A stretch of 64,000 nucleotides of DNA, taken from the NCBI RefSeq assembly GCF_014075995.1, contig NZ_CP055153.1:2914001-2978000 (forward strand), in the 5' to 3' direction. Both the position numbers and the translations under genes were made by a program. Below are positions 1 to 8,290 of this stretch, in pieces. Below the pieces are notes generated by a model. It saw only the letters and a list, made by a program, of their open reading frames with translations, was not told where the DNA came from and made no database searches. Position 1 is the first letter of the stretch, and every line of letters begins with the position of its first letter. This stretch comes from Adhaeribacter radiodurans. GTDB taxonomy: Bacteria > Bacteroidota > Bacteroidia > Cytophagales > Hymenobacteraceae.

Positions 1-1
1 A

Positions 2-334
2 GCCGAAAGCGAATTAATTGCTGGGTTTCACTCCGAATACTCCGGTATGAAGTTCGGTTTGTTTTTCGTGGGCGAGTACCTGGGCATTACTCTTATCTCG
101 TGCATGGTAGTAGCCTTATATTTTGGCGGTTGGCTGGGACCCGCTTTTTTGCCACCGGTAGTCTGGTTTGCTTTAAAAACATTTGTTTTTATCAGCATAT
201 TTATTTTGCTGCGAGCCTCCTTACCCCGCCCCCGCTACGACCAGTTAATGGAATACGGCTGGAAAATTCTGCTGCCTTTAACATTACTAAACCTATTGGT
301 TACTGCGGGTATAGTGCTGTGGATGAATGACTAG
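2..334 (+). CDS. nuoH: NADH-quinone oxidoreductase subunit H, C-terminal part
   Basis: This is the end of NuoH, the membrane subunit of respiratory complex I that forms part of the quinone chamber and links the peripheral arm to the proton pumps. The open frame runs in from the left window edge and begins with the family signature [18 protein letters not shown], which precedes the last transmembrane helices. About 110 residues are visible, with hydrophobic helices around the [22 protein letters not shown] and [14 protein letters not shown] stretches. The stop codon TAG overlaps a short heptanucleotide repeat. nuoI follows 151 bases downstream on the same strand. The 5' end lies outside the window. 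Confidence 0.96.
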   Translation, partial: AESELIAGFHSEYSGMKFGLFFVGEYLGITLISCMVVALYFGGWLGPAFLPPVVWFALKTFVFISIFILLRASLPRPRYDQLMEYGWKILLPLTLLNLLVTAGIVLWMND

Positions 335-358
335 CCTCTAGACACTAGATGCTAGATA
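331..358. repeat. Heptanucleotide repeat, ctagNNN x4
   Basis: Four head-to-tail 7-base units of the form ctagNNN (ctagcct, ctagaca, ctagatg, ctagata) start on the nuoH stop codon. The period of seven and the fixed ctag core are seen directly. Bases 339-349 (tagacactaga) are the exact reverse complement of 446-456 in the second array, so the two could pair across the nuoH-nuoI gap. The function is unknown. Confidence 0.7.
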
Positions 359-445
359 CAAGAAGTAGGATTAAGAAAGACCATAAGATTATAAAATATA
401 ACAGGTGCTGGTTAAAAGTAAAAATTATAAATACTGTATTAGAAG

Positions 446-473
446 TCTAGTGTCTAAAATCTAATATCTAAAA
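446..473. repeat. Heptanucleotide repeat, tctaNNN x4
   Basis: Four 7-base units (tctagtg, tctaaaa, tctaata, tctaaaa) stand directly before the ribosome binding site of nuoI. They are in inverted orientation relative to the array at 331-358. An 11-base perfect inverted match joins the two arrays. Confidence 0.7.
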
Positions 474-475
474 AA

Positions 476-481
476 AGGAGG
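476..481 (+). promoter_or_regulatory. Strong Shine-Dalgarno site of nuoI
   Basis: AGGAGG lies 4 bases before the ATG of nuoI. A full consensus site is noteworthy because many Bacteroidota genes, including most in this window, have no recognisable Shine-Dalgarno sequence. It fixes the nuoI start. Confidence 0.75.
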
Positions 482-485
482 TAAC

Positions 486-1001
486 ATGTTGAGTATTCTG
501 CGCAGTATGTGGCTTACATTTCTGCATGCCTTTCACAAACGGGATACCATTCAATACCCGGAACATAAGGCGAAACTTTCTACGCGCTGGCGGGGCCGAA
601 TTGTTTTAACCCGCGACCCGGATATGGGCGAACGTTGCGTAGGCTGTTACCTCTGTGCGGCTGCCTGCCCCGTAGATTGTATTTCGTTGCAAAGTACCGA
701 AGATGAAACCGGCCGCCGGTACCCGGAATTTTTCCGCATTAATTTTTCGCGATGTATTTTCTGTGGTTTTTGTGAGGAGGCCTGTCCCACCTTCGCCATT
801 CAACTAATTCCGGATTTTGAAATGGCCGAATACAACCGTCAGAACCTGGTGTACGAGAAAAAAGACTTGCTTATAGATGGCGAAGGAAAATATCCTGGCT
901 ATAACTATTACAAAGTTGCGGGTTTAGCCATCGGCGGCAAAGGAAAAGGTGAGGCAATAAATGAAAGCGAACCAGTTGATGTAAAAAGCTTAATGCCTTA
1001 A
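486..1001 (+). CDS. nuoI: NADH-quinone oxidoreductase subunit I (2x[4Fe-4S] ferredoxin)
   Basis: NuoI carries the two tetranuclear iron-sulfur clusters (N6a, N6b) that pass electrons towards the last cluster and quinone in complex I. The 171-aa protein has two ferredoxin-type cysteine motifs at about residues 52-63 and 92-103: [15 protein letters not shown] and [12 protein letters not shown]. Both have the CxxCxxC...CP pattern expected of the family. The length is normal for NuoI. The start is set by a strong ribosome binding site. nuoJ follows 4 bases after the stop, which indicates cotranscription. Confidence 0.97.
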   Translation: MLSILRSMWLTFLHAFHKRDTIQYPEHKAKLSTRWRGRIVLTRDPDMGERCVGCYLCAAACPVDCISLQSTEDETGRRYPEFFRINFSRCIFCGFCEEACPTFAIQLIPDFEMAEYNRQNLVYEKKDLLIDGEGKYPGYNYYKVAGLAIGGKGKGEAINESEPVDVKSLMP

Positions 1002-1005
1002 CACT

Positions 1006-1533
1006 ATGGAAATTACTTTTTATTTAGCAGCAGCAGTGGCTATAGTTTCTACCATACTGGTAATTACCCGCTATAATCTAATTCATGCCTTGCTTTACCT
1101 GGTGGTTTCTTTTCTGGCTATATCGGTCATCTTTTTTGTGCTAGGCGCTCCTTTTATGGCTGCGCTCGAAATAATTATTTACGCGGGAGCTATTGTGGTG
1201 CTCATCATTTTCGTGATTATGATGCTAAACCTGACCCACGAAGACGTGCAACACGAAAAAGAATGGCTAAAGCCCGGCATCTGGATTGGCCCGGCTATTC
1301 TTTCATTCGTACTCTTGGGTGAGTTGTTCTATATTTTTACGGCTGCCGATTCACCTAGTTACCAGGGCCAACCGGTTGAGGCCAAGGCCGTGGGTTTGTC
1401 TCTTTTTGGACCCTACATCCTGGGAGTAGAATTAAGCGGTATGCTGCTGATGGCCGGTATTGTTGGAGCTTACCACCTCGGCCGACAAAAAAGAAAAGTT
1501 ATTCACCGTTTTTTAGAAGGAGCAGAAGGATGA
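1006..1533 (+). CDS. nuoJ: NADH-quinone oxidoreductase subunit J
   Basis: NuoJ is a small membrane subunit of complex I lying between NuoH and the antiporter-like subunits. The 175-aa product has five hydrophobic segments. The third includes [20 protein letters not shown], the conserved NuoJ helix where a pi-bulge is known in complex I structures. A polar insertion near residues 77-92 and a basic C-terminus ([11 protein letters not shown]) are also typical. The last 4 bases overlap the start of nuoK (ATGA), suggesting translational coupling. Confidence 0.96.
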   Translation: MEITFYLAAAVAIVSTILVITRYNLIHALLYLVVSFLAISVIFFVLGAPFMAALEIIIYAGAIVVLIIFVIMMLNLTHEDVQHEKEWLKPGIWIGPAILSFVLLGELFYIFTAADSPSYQGQPVEAKAVGLSLFGPYILGVELSGMLLMAGIVGAYHLGRQKRKVIHRFLEGAEG

Positions 1534-1838
1534 ACCCCATACCCATGGACCATGGCCTGATGTTGGCCGGCATTCTTTTCATGCTGGGATTAATTAGCGT
1601 CTTGATCCGGCGCAATATTATTTTCATGCTGATTTCCGTGGAAATCATGTTGAATGCAGCTGGTTTAGCCTTTATTGTAGCCGGTGCCCGCTGGGCGCAG
1701 CCCGAAGGACAAGTCATGTTCATTTTTATTATAACCATGGCTGCGGCGGAGGTTTCGGTAGGATTGGCTTTAATTCTACAATTATACCATCAGTTAAAAA
1801 CCCTGGACAGTGACGCTGCCAATCAAATGCACGGATAA
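1530..1838 (+). CDS. nuoK: NADH-quinone oxidoreductase subunit K
   Basis: NuoK is the MrpC-like three-helix subunit of complex I that takes part in proton translocation. The 102-aa product has three membrane segments and carries conserved membrane glutamates in the second and third: the motif [13 protein letters not shown] near residue 36 and [17 protein letters not shown] near residue 72. Length and layout match the family. The start overlaps the nuoJ stop by 4 bases and nuoL begins 2 bases after its stop. Confidence 0.97.
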   Translation: MNPIPMDHGLMLAGILFMLGLISVLIRRNIIFMLISVEIMLNAAGLAFIVAGARWAQPEGQVMFIFIITMAAAEVSVGLALILQLYHQLKTLDSDAANQMHG

Positions 1839-1840
1839 TT

Positions 1841-3733
1841 ATGGAAGCTTTACTTTGGACGATACCTGCATTGCCCTTTGCCGGGGCGCTAGTACTTATC
1901 TTGATGGGCACTAGGCTATCCCGCTCGGCCGTAGCTTTAATTGGGGTGGGAAGTGTGGGTTTAGCAGCCCTGATAACCATAATTTTAGGAATTAACTTTA
2001 TTTCAGGGAAACCTACTCCGCCCTACTACCACCAGGAAGTTTGGCAATGGTTTGAGGTGGCGGGCTTTAATCCATCTGTCGCGTTTCACTTGGATGCCTT
2101 GTCGCTGGTATTTATTTTTGTTATTACCTTCGTGGGTTTCCTTATTCATTTGTATTCAACGGCCTATATGGCGCCCGATGAAGGTTTTGCCCGGTTCTTT
2201 GCTTACCTCAATTTATTCGTGGGCTCGATGTTGGTACTGGTATTGGCCGATAATTTATTGCTTTTGTACCTGGGTTGGGAAGGAGTGGGCCTCTGTAGTT
2301 ATTTACTAATTGGTTTCTGGTACACCGAACCGGCTAACGGTTATGCGGCTCGGAAAGCTTTTATCACTACTCGCGTGGGTGATACAGCCTTGGCCATCGG
2401 CCTTTTTATGTTATTTCAGAACTTCGGCACCTTACACATACAAACAATTGCCACCGAGGCACCGCAGCTGTGGTCAGTAGGAACCCAAAATGCGGTAATT
2501 ATTGCTTTTCTGTTGTTAGGTGGCGCCGTTGGTAAATCAGGACAGTTACCCTTGCAAACCTGGTTGCCGGATGCGATGGCTGGTCCTACTCCAGTTTCGG
2601 CTCTTATCCATGCGGCTACCATGGTGACGGCCGGAGTATATTTAATCGCCCGCATGCACGTCATTTTTGATTTAGCCCCGGCAGCGCAATTAACAGTAGC
2701 TATTATTGGTGCCGTAACCCTATTGCTGGCTGGTTGTTCGGCCTTAACCCAATCCGATTTAAAGCGGGTGCTGGCTTATTCTACCATTAGCCAGATTGGG
2801 TATATGTTTCTGGCGCTGGGGGTGGGTGCCTGGTCGGCGGGTATTTTTCATTTTATGATCCATGCTTTTTTCAAAGCCTTACTTTTTTTAAGCGCCGGAG
2901 CTATTATTATATCGTTGCACCACGAACAAAATATGTTTAAAATGGGAGGTCTCCGGAAATTAATGCCTGTAGTTTTCTGGACGTTTCTGATTGGTTCGGC
3001 TTCTCTAGCGGCTTTACCTTTAATTACTGCCGGTTTCTACAGCAAAGATCAAATTTTATGGTATTCTCTCGCCAGTGAGCGAGGTAACTTCTGGCTTTAT
3101 CTGGCCGGGTTAACTGGAGCCTTTATTACGGGTAATTATACGTTCCGGATGGTATTTTTTACTTTTTATGGGGAGGCAAAAACGCAGGTATCCCATCCGC
3201 CTGGTAAATTAATTACTATTCCTCTAATCATACTTGCCATTCTTTCTTTGGTAGGTGGTTTTATTGAGTTGCCCCATAATTTTGGACATTTTACTGTTTT
3301 TTCTGATTTTCTGACCTCGGCCTTACCAGCTACATCCATTAACGAAACTCTCGGAAGCTTAGAATGGCTGTTTCAAGTATTAGCGGCTCTCGTTTCACTG
3401 GCGGGAGTTTACCTGGCTTATTTATTTTACCTTAAAAATCCGACTTTACAAAATAGTTTGGAGCATTCAGGCTGGGCTATGTCTCTGCACCGGTTCTGGT
3501 ATTCGGGCTGGGGCTTTGATAAACTATATGATTTGATATTAGTAAAGCCTTTTGTTTTTCTGGCTACTATTAATAAAAACGATTTCATTGATAAAATATA
3601 CACCGCTATAGCGGCCCTGACGCGTGCTTTTAACCACGGTTTGGCACGCACCCAAAGTGGTATTTTGCGCTGGTATATGATGGGGATAGTAGTGGGAGCC
3701 TTATTAATTATTACCTTAAGCTTACTGCCATGA
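1841..3733 (+). CDS. nuoL: NADH-quinone oxidoreductase subunit L (proton pump)
   Basis: NuoL is the distal antiporter-like proton pump of complex I, with a long lateral helix at its C-terminus. The 630-aa protein shows the Proton_antipo_N and Proton_antipo_M domains. Seen motifs are LGWEGVGLCSYLLIGFWY (about residues 144-161, with the pump glutamate), GKSGQLPLQTWLPDAMAGPT (about 232-251, with the pump lysine), and SDLKRVLAYSTISQIGYM. The C-terminal part from about residue 520 fits the traverse helix and final membrane anchor. The stop overlaps nuoM by 4 bases (ATGA). Confidence 0.97.
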   Translation: MEALLWTIPALPFAGALVLILMGTRLSRSAVALIGVGSVGLAALITIILGINFISGKPTPPYYHQEVWQWFEVAGFNPSVAFHLDALSLVFIFVITFVGFLIHLYSTAYMAPDEGFARFFAYLNLFVGSMLVLVLADNLLLLYLGWEGVGLCSYLLIGFWYTEPANGYAARKAFITTRVGDTALAIGLFMLFQNFGTLHIQTIATEAPQLWSVGTQNAVIIAFLLLGGAVGKSGQLPLQTWLPDAMAGPTPVSALIHAATMVTAGVYLIARMHVIFDLAPAAQLTVAIIGAVTLLLAGCSALTQSDLKRVLAYSTISQIGYMFLALGVGAWSAGIFHFMIHAFFKALLFLSAGAIIISLHHEQNMFKMGGLRKLMPVVFWTFLIGSASLAALPLITAGFYSKDQILWYSLASERGNFWLYLAGLTGAFITGNYTFRMVFFTFYGEAKTQVSHPPGKLITIPLIILAILSLVGGFIELPHNFGHFTVFSDFLTSALPATSINETLGSLEWLFQVLAALVSLAGVYLAYLFYLKNPTLQNSLEHSGWAMSLHRFWYSGWGFDKLYDLILVKPFVFLATINKNDFIDKIYTAIAALTRAFNHGLARTQSGILRWYMMGIVVGALLIITLSLLP

Positions 3734-5307
3734 TTCTAACCTGGTTAATTAGTTTTCTTCTGATTGGTGGTATTATTGCCTGGTTATCTAGCAAATTAAA
3801 CCCGGCATTTCCGCGTTGGATTGCCCTCGGAGTAGTACTGGCCAGTTTCCTGACAACTCTGCTTTTCTGGACCAGCAGTGCCGCTCTTATTCAACCAAAC
3901 AGTAGCTGGATAGTCCGGTTAGACATTCCCTGGGTGCCGCAATGGGGCGTTTCGTTTTCGCTGGCTATGGACGGTTTAAGTTTACTTTTGCTACTCTTAA
4001 CTTTCTTTCTGGGTATACTAGCTATTCTGGCTTCCTGGACGGAAATTAAAACCAGAGTCGGATTCTTTTATTTTAACATTTTGTGGGTACTGGCGGGCAT
4101 TACCGGAGTTTTTCTGACTATGGATTTATTCTTGTTTTACTTTTTCTGGGAAGTAATGCTGATTCCGATGTACTTTTTAATTGGGATCTGGGGGCACGAA
4201 AACCGGATGTATGCCGCTTATAAGTTTTTTATTTTTACGCAGGCCAGCGGATTATTGATGCTTTTGTCTATTCTGGGAATTTACTTTATTCATGGAAATA
4301 ACACAGGTACTTATACCTTTAATTACTTTCAATTACTTAATACTTCTTTCCCACCAGCAGTTGGTGGCTGGCTAATGGCCGGATTTCTGGCTGCCTTCTT
4401 GGTAAAATTGCCCGTAGTACCTTTCCATTCGTGGTTACCGGATGCACACTCCGAGGCACCCACGGCCGGTAGTGTTATTCTGGCCGGACTGTTGCTCAAA
4501 ACCGGCGCTTATGGGTTATTGCGTTTTGTGGTACCCTTGTTTCCGGAGGCAGCACAGGCTTTTGCGCCCTGGATCATGTTGCTGGGTGTAATTGGTATTT
4601 TGTACGGGGCTATACTGGCTTTTTCGCAAACGGATTTAAAAAGATTAGTGGCTTATACCAGCGTGAGCCACATGGGCTTTGTGGCACTTGGCGTATTTGC
4701 TTTTAACGAGTGGGCATTTCAGGGCGTGGTTATGCAGATGATTACGCATGGCTTAAGTACCGGAGCTTTGTTTATTTTGGCCGGTTTTCTGTACCAACGC
4801 CTGCACACCCGCGATATCCGGCAAATGGGTGGTTTCTGGTCTACCATACCCAAAATGGGCGTAGTTACCTTAGTGTTTGTGATGGCTTCGCTAGGCTTAC
4901 CTGGTTTAGGAAATTTTATTGCGGAGTTTCTAACGCTGGTAGGTAGTTGGCAGGCCAACCGAACCCTCACCATTTTTGCCACCATTGGGTTAGTGGCCGC
5001 TACTGCTTATTCGCTGCGGATTATGCAAAAGGTATTTCTGGGTAAAAACCATTCTGACCATTTAATGCCAGACCTTAATTTTAGGGAAATGGGTATGGCT
5101 GCATCGTTGGTAATTACAATTTTATGGCTGGGGTTAAATCCGCAACCTGTTTTAGACCGGGCACGATTATCCTTGCAAGAACAACTGCAGGCTTATCAAA
5201 AACAAAATGTAAAAACAGCAAAACCCGTCGAGGTAGCCCAGCAAAGTATTTCTCCGGATTCTGTATTATCCATTCCAACAAAAGGAGGTTCGCATGCGCT
5301 TAAATGA
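3730..5307 (+). CDS. nuoM: NADH-quinone oxidoreductase subunit M (proton pump)
   Basis: NuoM is the middle antiporter-like proton pump of complex I. The 525-aa protein has the chain-4 motif FYFFWEVMLIPMYFLIGIWG (about residues 137-156, with the key glutamate), the lysine motif VKLPVVPFHSWLPDAHSEAP (about 222-241) and QTDLKRLVAYTSVSHMGF. About fourteen membrane segments are expected and the hydrophobicity fits. The last ~40 residues are polar and rich in Lys and Gln, a loose tail beyond the last helix. The gene overlaps nuoL by 4 bases and nuoN by 14 bases. Confidence 0.97.
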   Translation: MILTWLISFLLIGGIIAWLSSKLNPAFPRWIALGVVLASFLTTLLFWTSSAALIQPNSSWIVRLDIPWVPQWGVSFSLAMDGLSLLLLLLTFFLGILAILASWTEIKTRVGFFYFNILWVLAGITGVFLTMDLFLFYFFWEVMLIPMYFLIGIWGHENRMYAAYKFFIFTQASGLLMLLSILGIYFIHGNNTGTYTFNYFQLLNTSFPPAVGGWLMAGFLAAFLVKLPVVPFHSWLPDAHSEAPTAGSVILAGLLLKTGAYGLLRFVVPLFPEAAQAFAPWIMLLGVIGILYGAILAFSQTDLKRLVAYTSVSHMGFVALGVFAFNEWAFQGVVMQMITHGLSTGALFILAGFLYQRLHTRDIRQMGGFWSTIPKMGVVTLVFVMASLGLPGLGNFIAEFLTLVGSWQANRTLTIFATIGLVAATAYSLRIMQKVFLGKNHSDHLMPDLNFREMGMAASLVITILWLGLNPQPVLDRARLSLQEQLQAYQKQNVKTAKPVEVAQQSISPDSVLSIPTKGGSHALK

Positions 5308-6748
5308 TCTCAATTATCTGATGCCGCTGCTGGTATTAGTAGGAGCCGCTACCTTAAATATGCTGGTAATAGCGGTAAAACGAAATCATAAAGTTATATA
5401 CGGCATAACCTTAGTAGCGCATATAATAGCCCTAACCACTCTTTTATTCCTTGGTAATCATCCCTACACGATAGATCCTTTTTTTATAATTGATGGTTGG
5501 GGTATCTTTAATTTAGGGCTGATTTTGGTAACGTCTCTTTTTGTTACCATGTTATCGTATGCCTACTTTGAACAACGGGAAGAACGCCGCGAAGAATATT
5601 ATATCTTGCTTATTCTTGCCACTCTTGGTTCGTGCGTTTTAGTAATTAGCCAGCATTTTATGGCCCTATTTCTGGGGCTGGAAGTTTTAAGTGTGGCCTT
5701 ATACAGTTTAATTGCTTATTTGCGTACCCGCGAACATTCCGATGAAGCCGGCATAAAATATTTAATTTTGGCGGCAATGTCGTCGGCTTTTTTACTATTT
5801 GGTATGGCATTAATTTATGCCGACAGTGGTACAATGGCTTTTGCGAGTATTGCCGCCCATTTAAAAGCTTTACCGGAATTGCCTCCTTTACTCTTAACCG
5901 GTTTCGGGCTAATGGTAGTGGGTATTGGATTTAAATTAGGAGTAGTGCCTTTTCATATGTGGGCGCCCGATGTGTACGAAGGGGCTCCGGCTCCGGTAAC
6001 GGCCTTTATTGCCACGGTATCCAAAGGCGGCATGATAGCTTTGTTAATCCGCTTTTTTGCCCAGGTTGATGGATATCGTTACCCGAACCTGATGCTTGTT
6101 TTTACTATTATTGCCATTGCCTCTATGTTGGCGGGTAACTTGCTGGCTTTGCGGCAAAGAAACGTTAAACGATTACTGGCTTATTCTTCTATTGCGCATT
6201 TAGGATATATTCTGGTGGCTTTTTTAGCCGGTAATCAATTGGGAGTAGAAGCAGTTAGCTTTTATTTGGTAGCTTATTTTATTACCAGCCTCGGTGCGTT
6301 TGGAGTTGTAGCCTTGTTATCAGATACCCGGCGCGATGCCGATCGGCTCCGCGATTACCGCGGATTATTCTGGCGACGCCCCGCCACTGCCGCTATTTTT
6401 ACAGCTATGCTGCTTTCTCTGGCGGGTATTCCGCTTACGGCAGGGTTTGTAGGTAAATTTTATATATTGGCTTCCGGAGTAAATGCCCAACGCTGGTTAT
6501 TGGTTATTATGCTCATTCTTAATAGTGTAATTGGCTTATATTACTACATTAAAGTAATTGCCGCCATGTTTGCCCAAACACAATCCAGTCAGAAAAAAAC
6601 TCGTAAAGTACTTCATCCGGCTATCTCGTTTGCTACAGGGGCTACAATGGCTATTTTAGCCCTATTATTGGTGTATATCGGAATTTACCCTACTACCCTG
6701 GTACAATTATTAAAAGGTTTACTAACCACAATTGTGACTACCCAATGA
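5294..6748 (+). CDS. nuoN: NADH-quinone oxidoreductase subunit N (proton pump)
   Basis: NuoN is the third antiporter-like pump and the last gene of this complex I operon. The 484-aa product carries FLGLEVLSVALYSLIAYLR (about residues 119-137), GFKLGVVPFHMWAPDVYEGA (about 216-235) and RNVKRLLAYSSIAHLGYILV, the expected glutamate, lysine and loop motifs. The ATG sits 5 bases after AAAGGAGG, within the 3' end of nuoM, so its translation may be initiated independently of nuoM termination. No simple terminator follows. A large inverted-repeat element begins 56 bases downstream. Confidence 0.97.
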   Translation: MRLNDLNYLMPLLVLVGAATLNMLVIAVKRNHKVIYGITLVAHIIALTTLLFLGNHPYTIDPFFIIDGWGIFNLGLILVTSLFVTMLSYAYFEQREERREEYYILLILATLGSCVLVISQHFMALFLGLEVLSVALYSLIAYLRTREHSDEAGIKYLILAAMSSAFLLFGMALIYADSGTMAFASIAAHLKALPELPPLLLTGFGLMVVGIGFKLGVVPFHMWAPDVYEGAPAPVTAFIATVSKGGMIALLIRFFAQVDGYRYPNLMLVFTIIAIASMLAGNLLALRQRNVKRLLAYSSIAHLGYILVAFLAGNQLGVEAVSFYLVAYFITSLGAFGVVALLSDTRRDADRLRDYRGLFWRRPATAAIFTAMLLSLAGIPLTAGFVGKFYILASGVNAQRWLLVIMLILNSVIGLYYYIKVIAAMFAQTQSSQKKTRKVLHPAISFATGATMAILALLLVYIGIYPTTLVQLLKGLLTTIVTTQ

Positions 6749-7250
6749 TATTTAATAATACCCAATGGTAAGAAGTAGTTGCTTTGGTAAACTTTGATTT
6801 TGTTCTTTGGATCCTTTTCAAGTCACCAGGCAGCGGTGCTAACTAGTCTGATATTTCAAGTGTGCCTCGTGGCCGGCGGGCCTCGTTTGGCTGTTTCGGG
6901 CGGTTTATCGAACCTTGGTTCACTCCGTTGCGCCATGCTGCTTTGCAGCACCTGAACGCTAAAATGCACTCAACAGCCAAACTGGTGTCTTTTGCTAGTA
7001 GCTACCGTTAATCTTACATTTACCGAAGATGACGAAGATTAATTAACCTGTTTTCTTTTACTGTCTTTGTTACCCTTGCCCGCACTAGTCTTGGCGGAGT
7101 AGGGTTGGTGATACTCACTATGGCGCGGAAGTTACTTCCGTGCCTTTCTCTACTAGATACTTTCTAGGTTCTTTTCTAGCACATTTTTCTTGTACAACTT
7201 GCTGACGCCAGTCTCAGCGGAGCGGGACTTGTGCTTTACAGACAAAAGCT

Positions 7251-7299
7251 AGTCTCCCGACTGGCAGAAACTCAGCCATTATACGTCATTCGGGAGACT
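7251..7299. other. Hairpin in the interior of E1
   Basis: agtctcccga (7251-7260) is the exact reverse complement of tcgggagact (7290-7299), giving a 10-bp stem with a 29-nt loop. The second full element has the matching stem with one mismatch (56633-56642 with 56672-56681), so the structure is partly conserved. Confidence 0.6.
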
Positions 7300-7307
7300 G
7301 ACTCTTG

Positions 7308-7348
7308 TTCTTACGCTCAAGTGACGCTTGGCTTAATACTTGCGTGAG
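7308..7348. other. Conserved 41-nt block in the interior of E1
   Basis: gttcttacgc followed by a 30-nt block (7319-7348) matches 56690-56730 of E2 with 26 of the 30 positions identical. It can form a small stem (aagtg with tactt here, aagtg with cactt in E2). This means a G-U pair in one copy is a G-C pair in the other, which is compatible with an RNA hairpin. Confidence 0.5.
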
Positions 7349-7750
7349 GAGGCGGACTTAGTAAATTCTTTACCTCTGAAAGCTAGAGTTAGGTAACTAC
7401 TGGAGAAAGACATCCGTTTGGCTATTGAGGGCCTTTTAGCGTTCCGGTGCTGAGAGCAGCATGGCGCAACGGAGTGAACCAAGGTTCGCTAAACTGCCCG
7501 AAACAGCCAAGCGAGGCCCGCCGGCCACGAGGCAAACTCTAAATCTCAAGCTAGATAGCACCGCTGCCTGGAGACTCGAAAAGGCTCCAAAGTACAAGCT
7601 TACTATCCAGCAAAATCTATAATAGCTTTTTGTTACAATTAGGTATAAAATATTAATTCAAAATGACTTAGAAAGCATTGTCTTTTAGTTATACATTTCC
7701 TAATTAATATAACTAAATTTCCCCGATGCTCGATTTAAATTTACTTGATT

Positions 7751-8290
7751 CTACAACAAGGGCAAAATATTTTCCATGGGAGTTTCCCCTTTAAAGGCTT
7801 TTACCAGTTTACCCTGCTCCGTGTAAATATAAACAGAAGGAGCCGGAATGGCGCCTAATTCTTGTAAGATGATATTGAATGGGGTTTGAGCGTAAAAAAT
7901 ATTAGGACCAGATAAATTATATTTCATAAAAAATTGCTGCATCTGATCAAAAGGTGCCGGCGAAAAAAAGTAGACCGTGTACTTGGCAAAAGCTGGTAAA
8001 TGTTTTTGCATTTCGTTCGCCTCGCGCTGACAATGCTCACAATCCGGTTCAAAAAATATGAGAACCGTTTTTCCTTTTAAATCTTTAGCGTTAATTTTTG
8101 TTTGATCCGGTTTGGTAAGGGGCAAATTAGGTAAATCGTTAGCCGGGGTGGGCGGAGTTCTCGCCACAGAAGTGGTAGGCTGCGCATTAGAATTATCCTG
8201 TTCTATTTGTGGCTCTTCTGAACGCATAATAAACCAAGCCCCTAAAACAATAACTGCTAATATTACCGAAATCAATAATCCTTTATTCAT
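7751..8290 (-). CDS. Membrane-anchored thioredoxin-like (TlpA/AhpC-TSA type) protein
   Basis: This is a 179-aa thiol-redox protein facing the periplasm. An N-terminal hydrophobic segment (LISVILAVIVLGAWFIM, residues 5-21) acts as an uncleaved anchor or signal. It is followed by a Gln/Pro/Thr-rich linker to about residue 65 and a thioredoxin fold. The active-site motif is FFEPDCEHCQREANEM (about residues 80-95), a CxxC with Glu-His between the cysteines. PAPSVYIY (about 149-156) supplies the cis-proline. The substrate is unknown. It converges on nuoN across element E1. A terminal-oxidase or cytochrome-maturation role would be guesswork. Confidence 0.75.
   Translation of the reverse strand: MNKGLLISVILAVIVLGAWFIMRSEEPQIEQDNSNAQPTTSVARTPPTPANDLPNLPLTKPDQTKINAKDLKGKTVLIFFEPDCEHCQREANEMQKHLPAFAKYTVYFFSPAPFDQMQQFFMKYNLSGPNIFYAQTPFNIILQELGAIPAPSVYIYTEQGKLVKAFKGETPMENILPLL

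Larger units (their letters stand above)
6805..7592. repeat. Long inverted-repeat element, copy E1
   Basis: A 788-nt non-coding element fills the gap between nuoN and the convergent redox gene. Left arm 6805-6982 is the inverted copy of right arm 7416-7592, about 90% identical over the central ~118 nt by eye. The ends read ctttggatcctttt / aaaaggctccaaag. The arms enclose a 433-nt interior. The same arms and parts of the same interior recur at 56304-56974, and one arm recurs at 21273-21447. No transposase or plausible ORF is present. It could be a non-autonomous mobile element (MITE-like), a large structured RNA, or a bidirectional transcription stop. The repeat itself is certain; its function is not. 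Confidence 0.9.

Noticed and set aside
6805-7592. E1 as an IS element with its own transposase
   Set aside because: No ORF long enough for a transposase in any frame within the 433-nt interior, and the same holds for E2. It could only move in trans.
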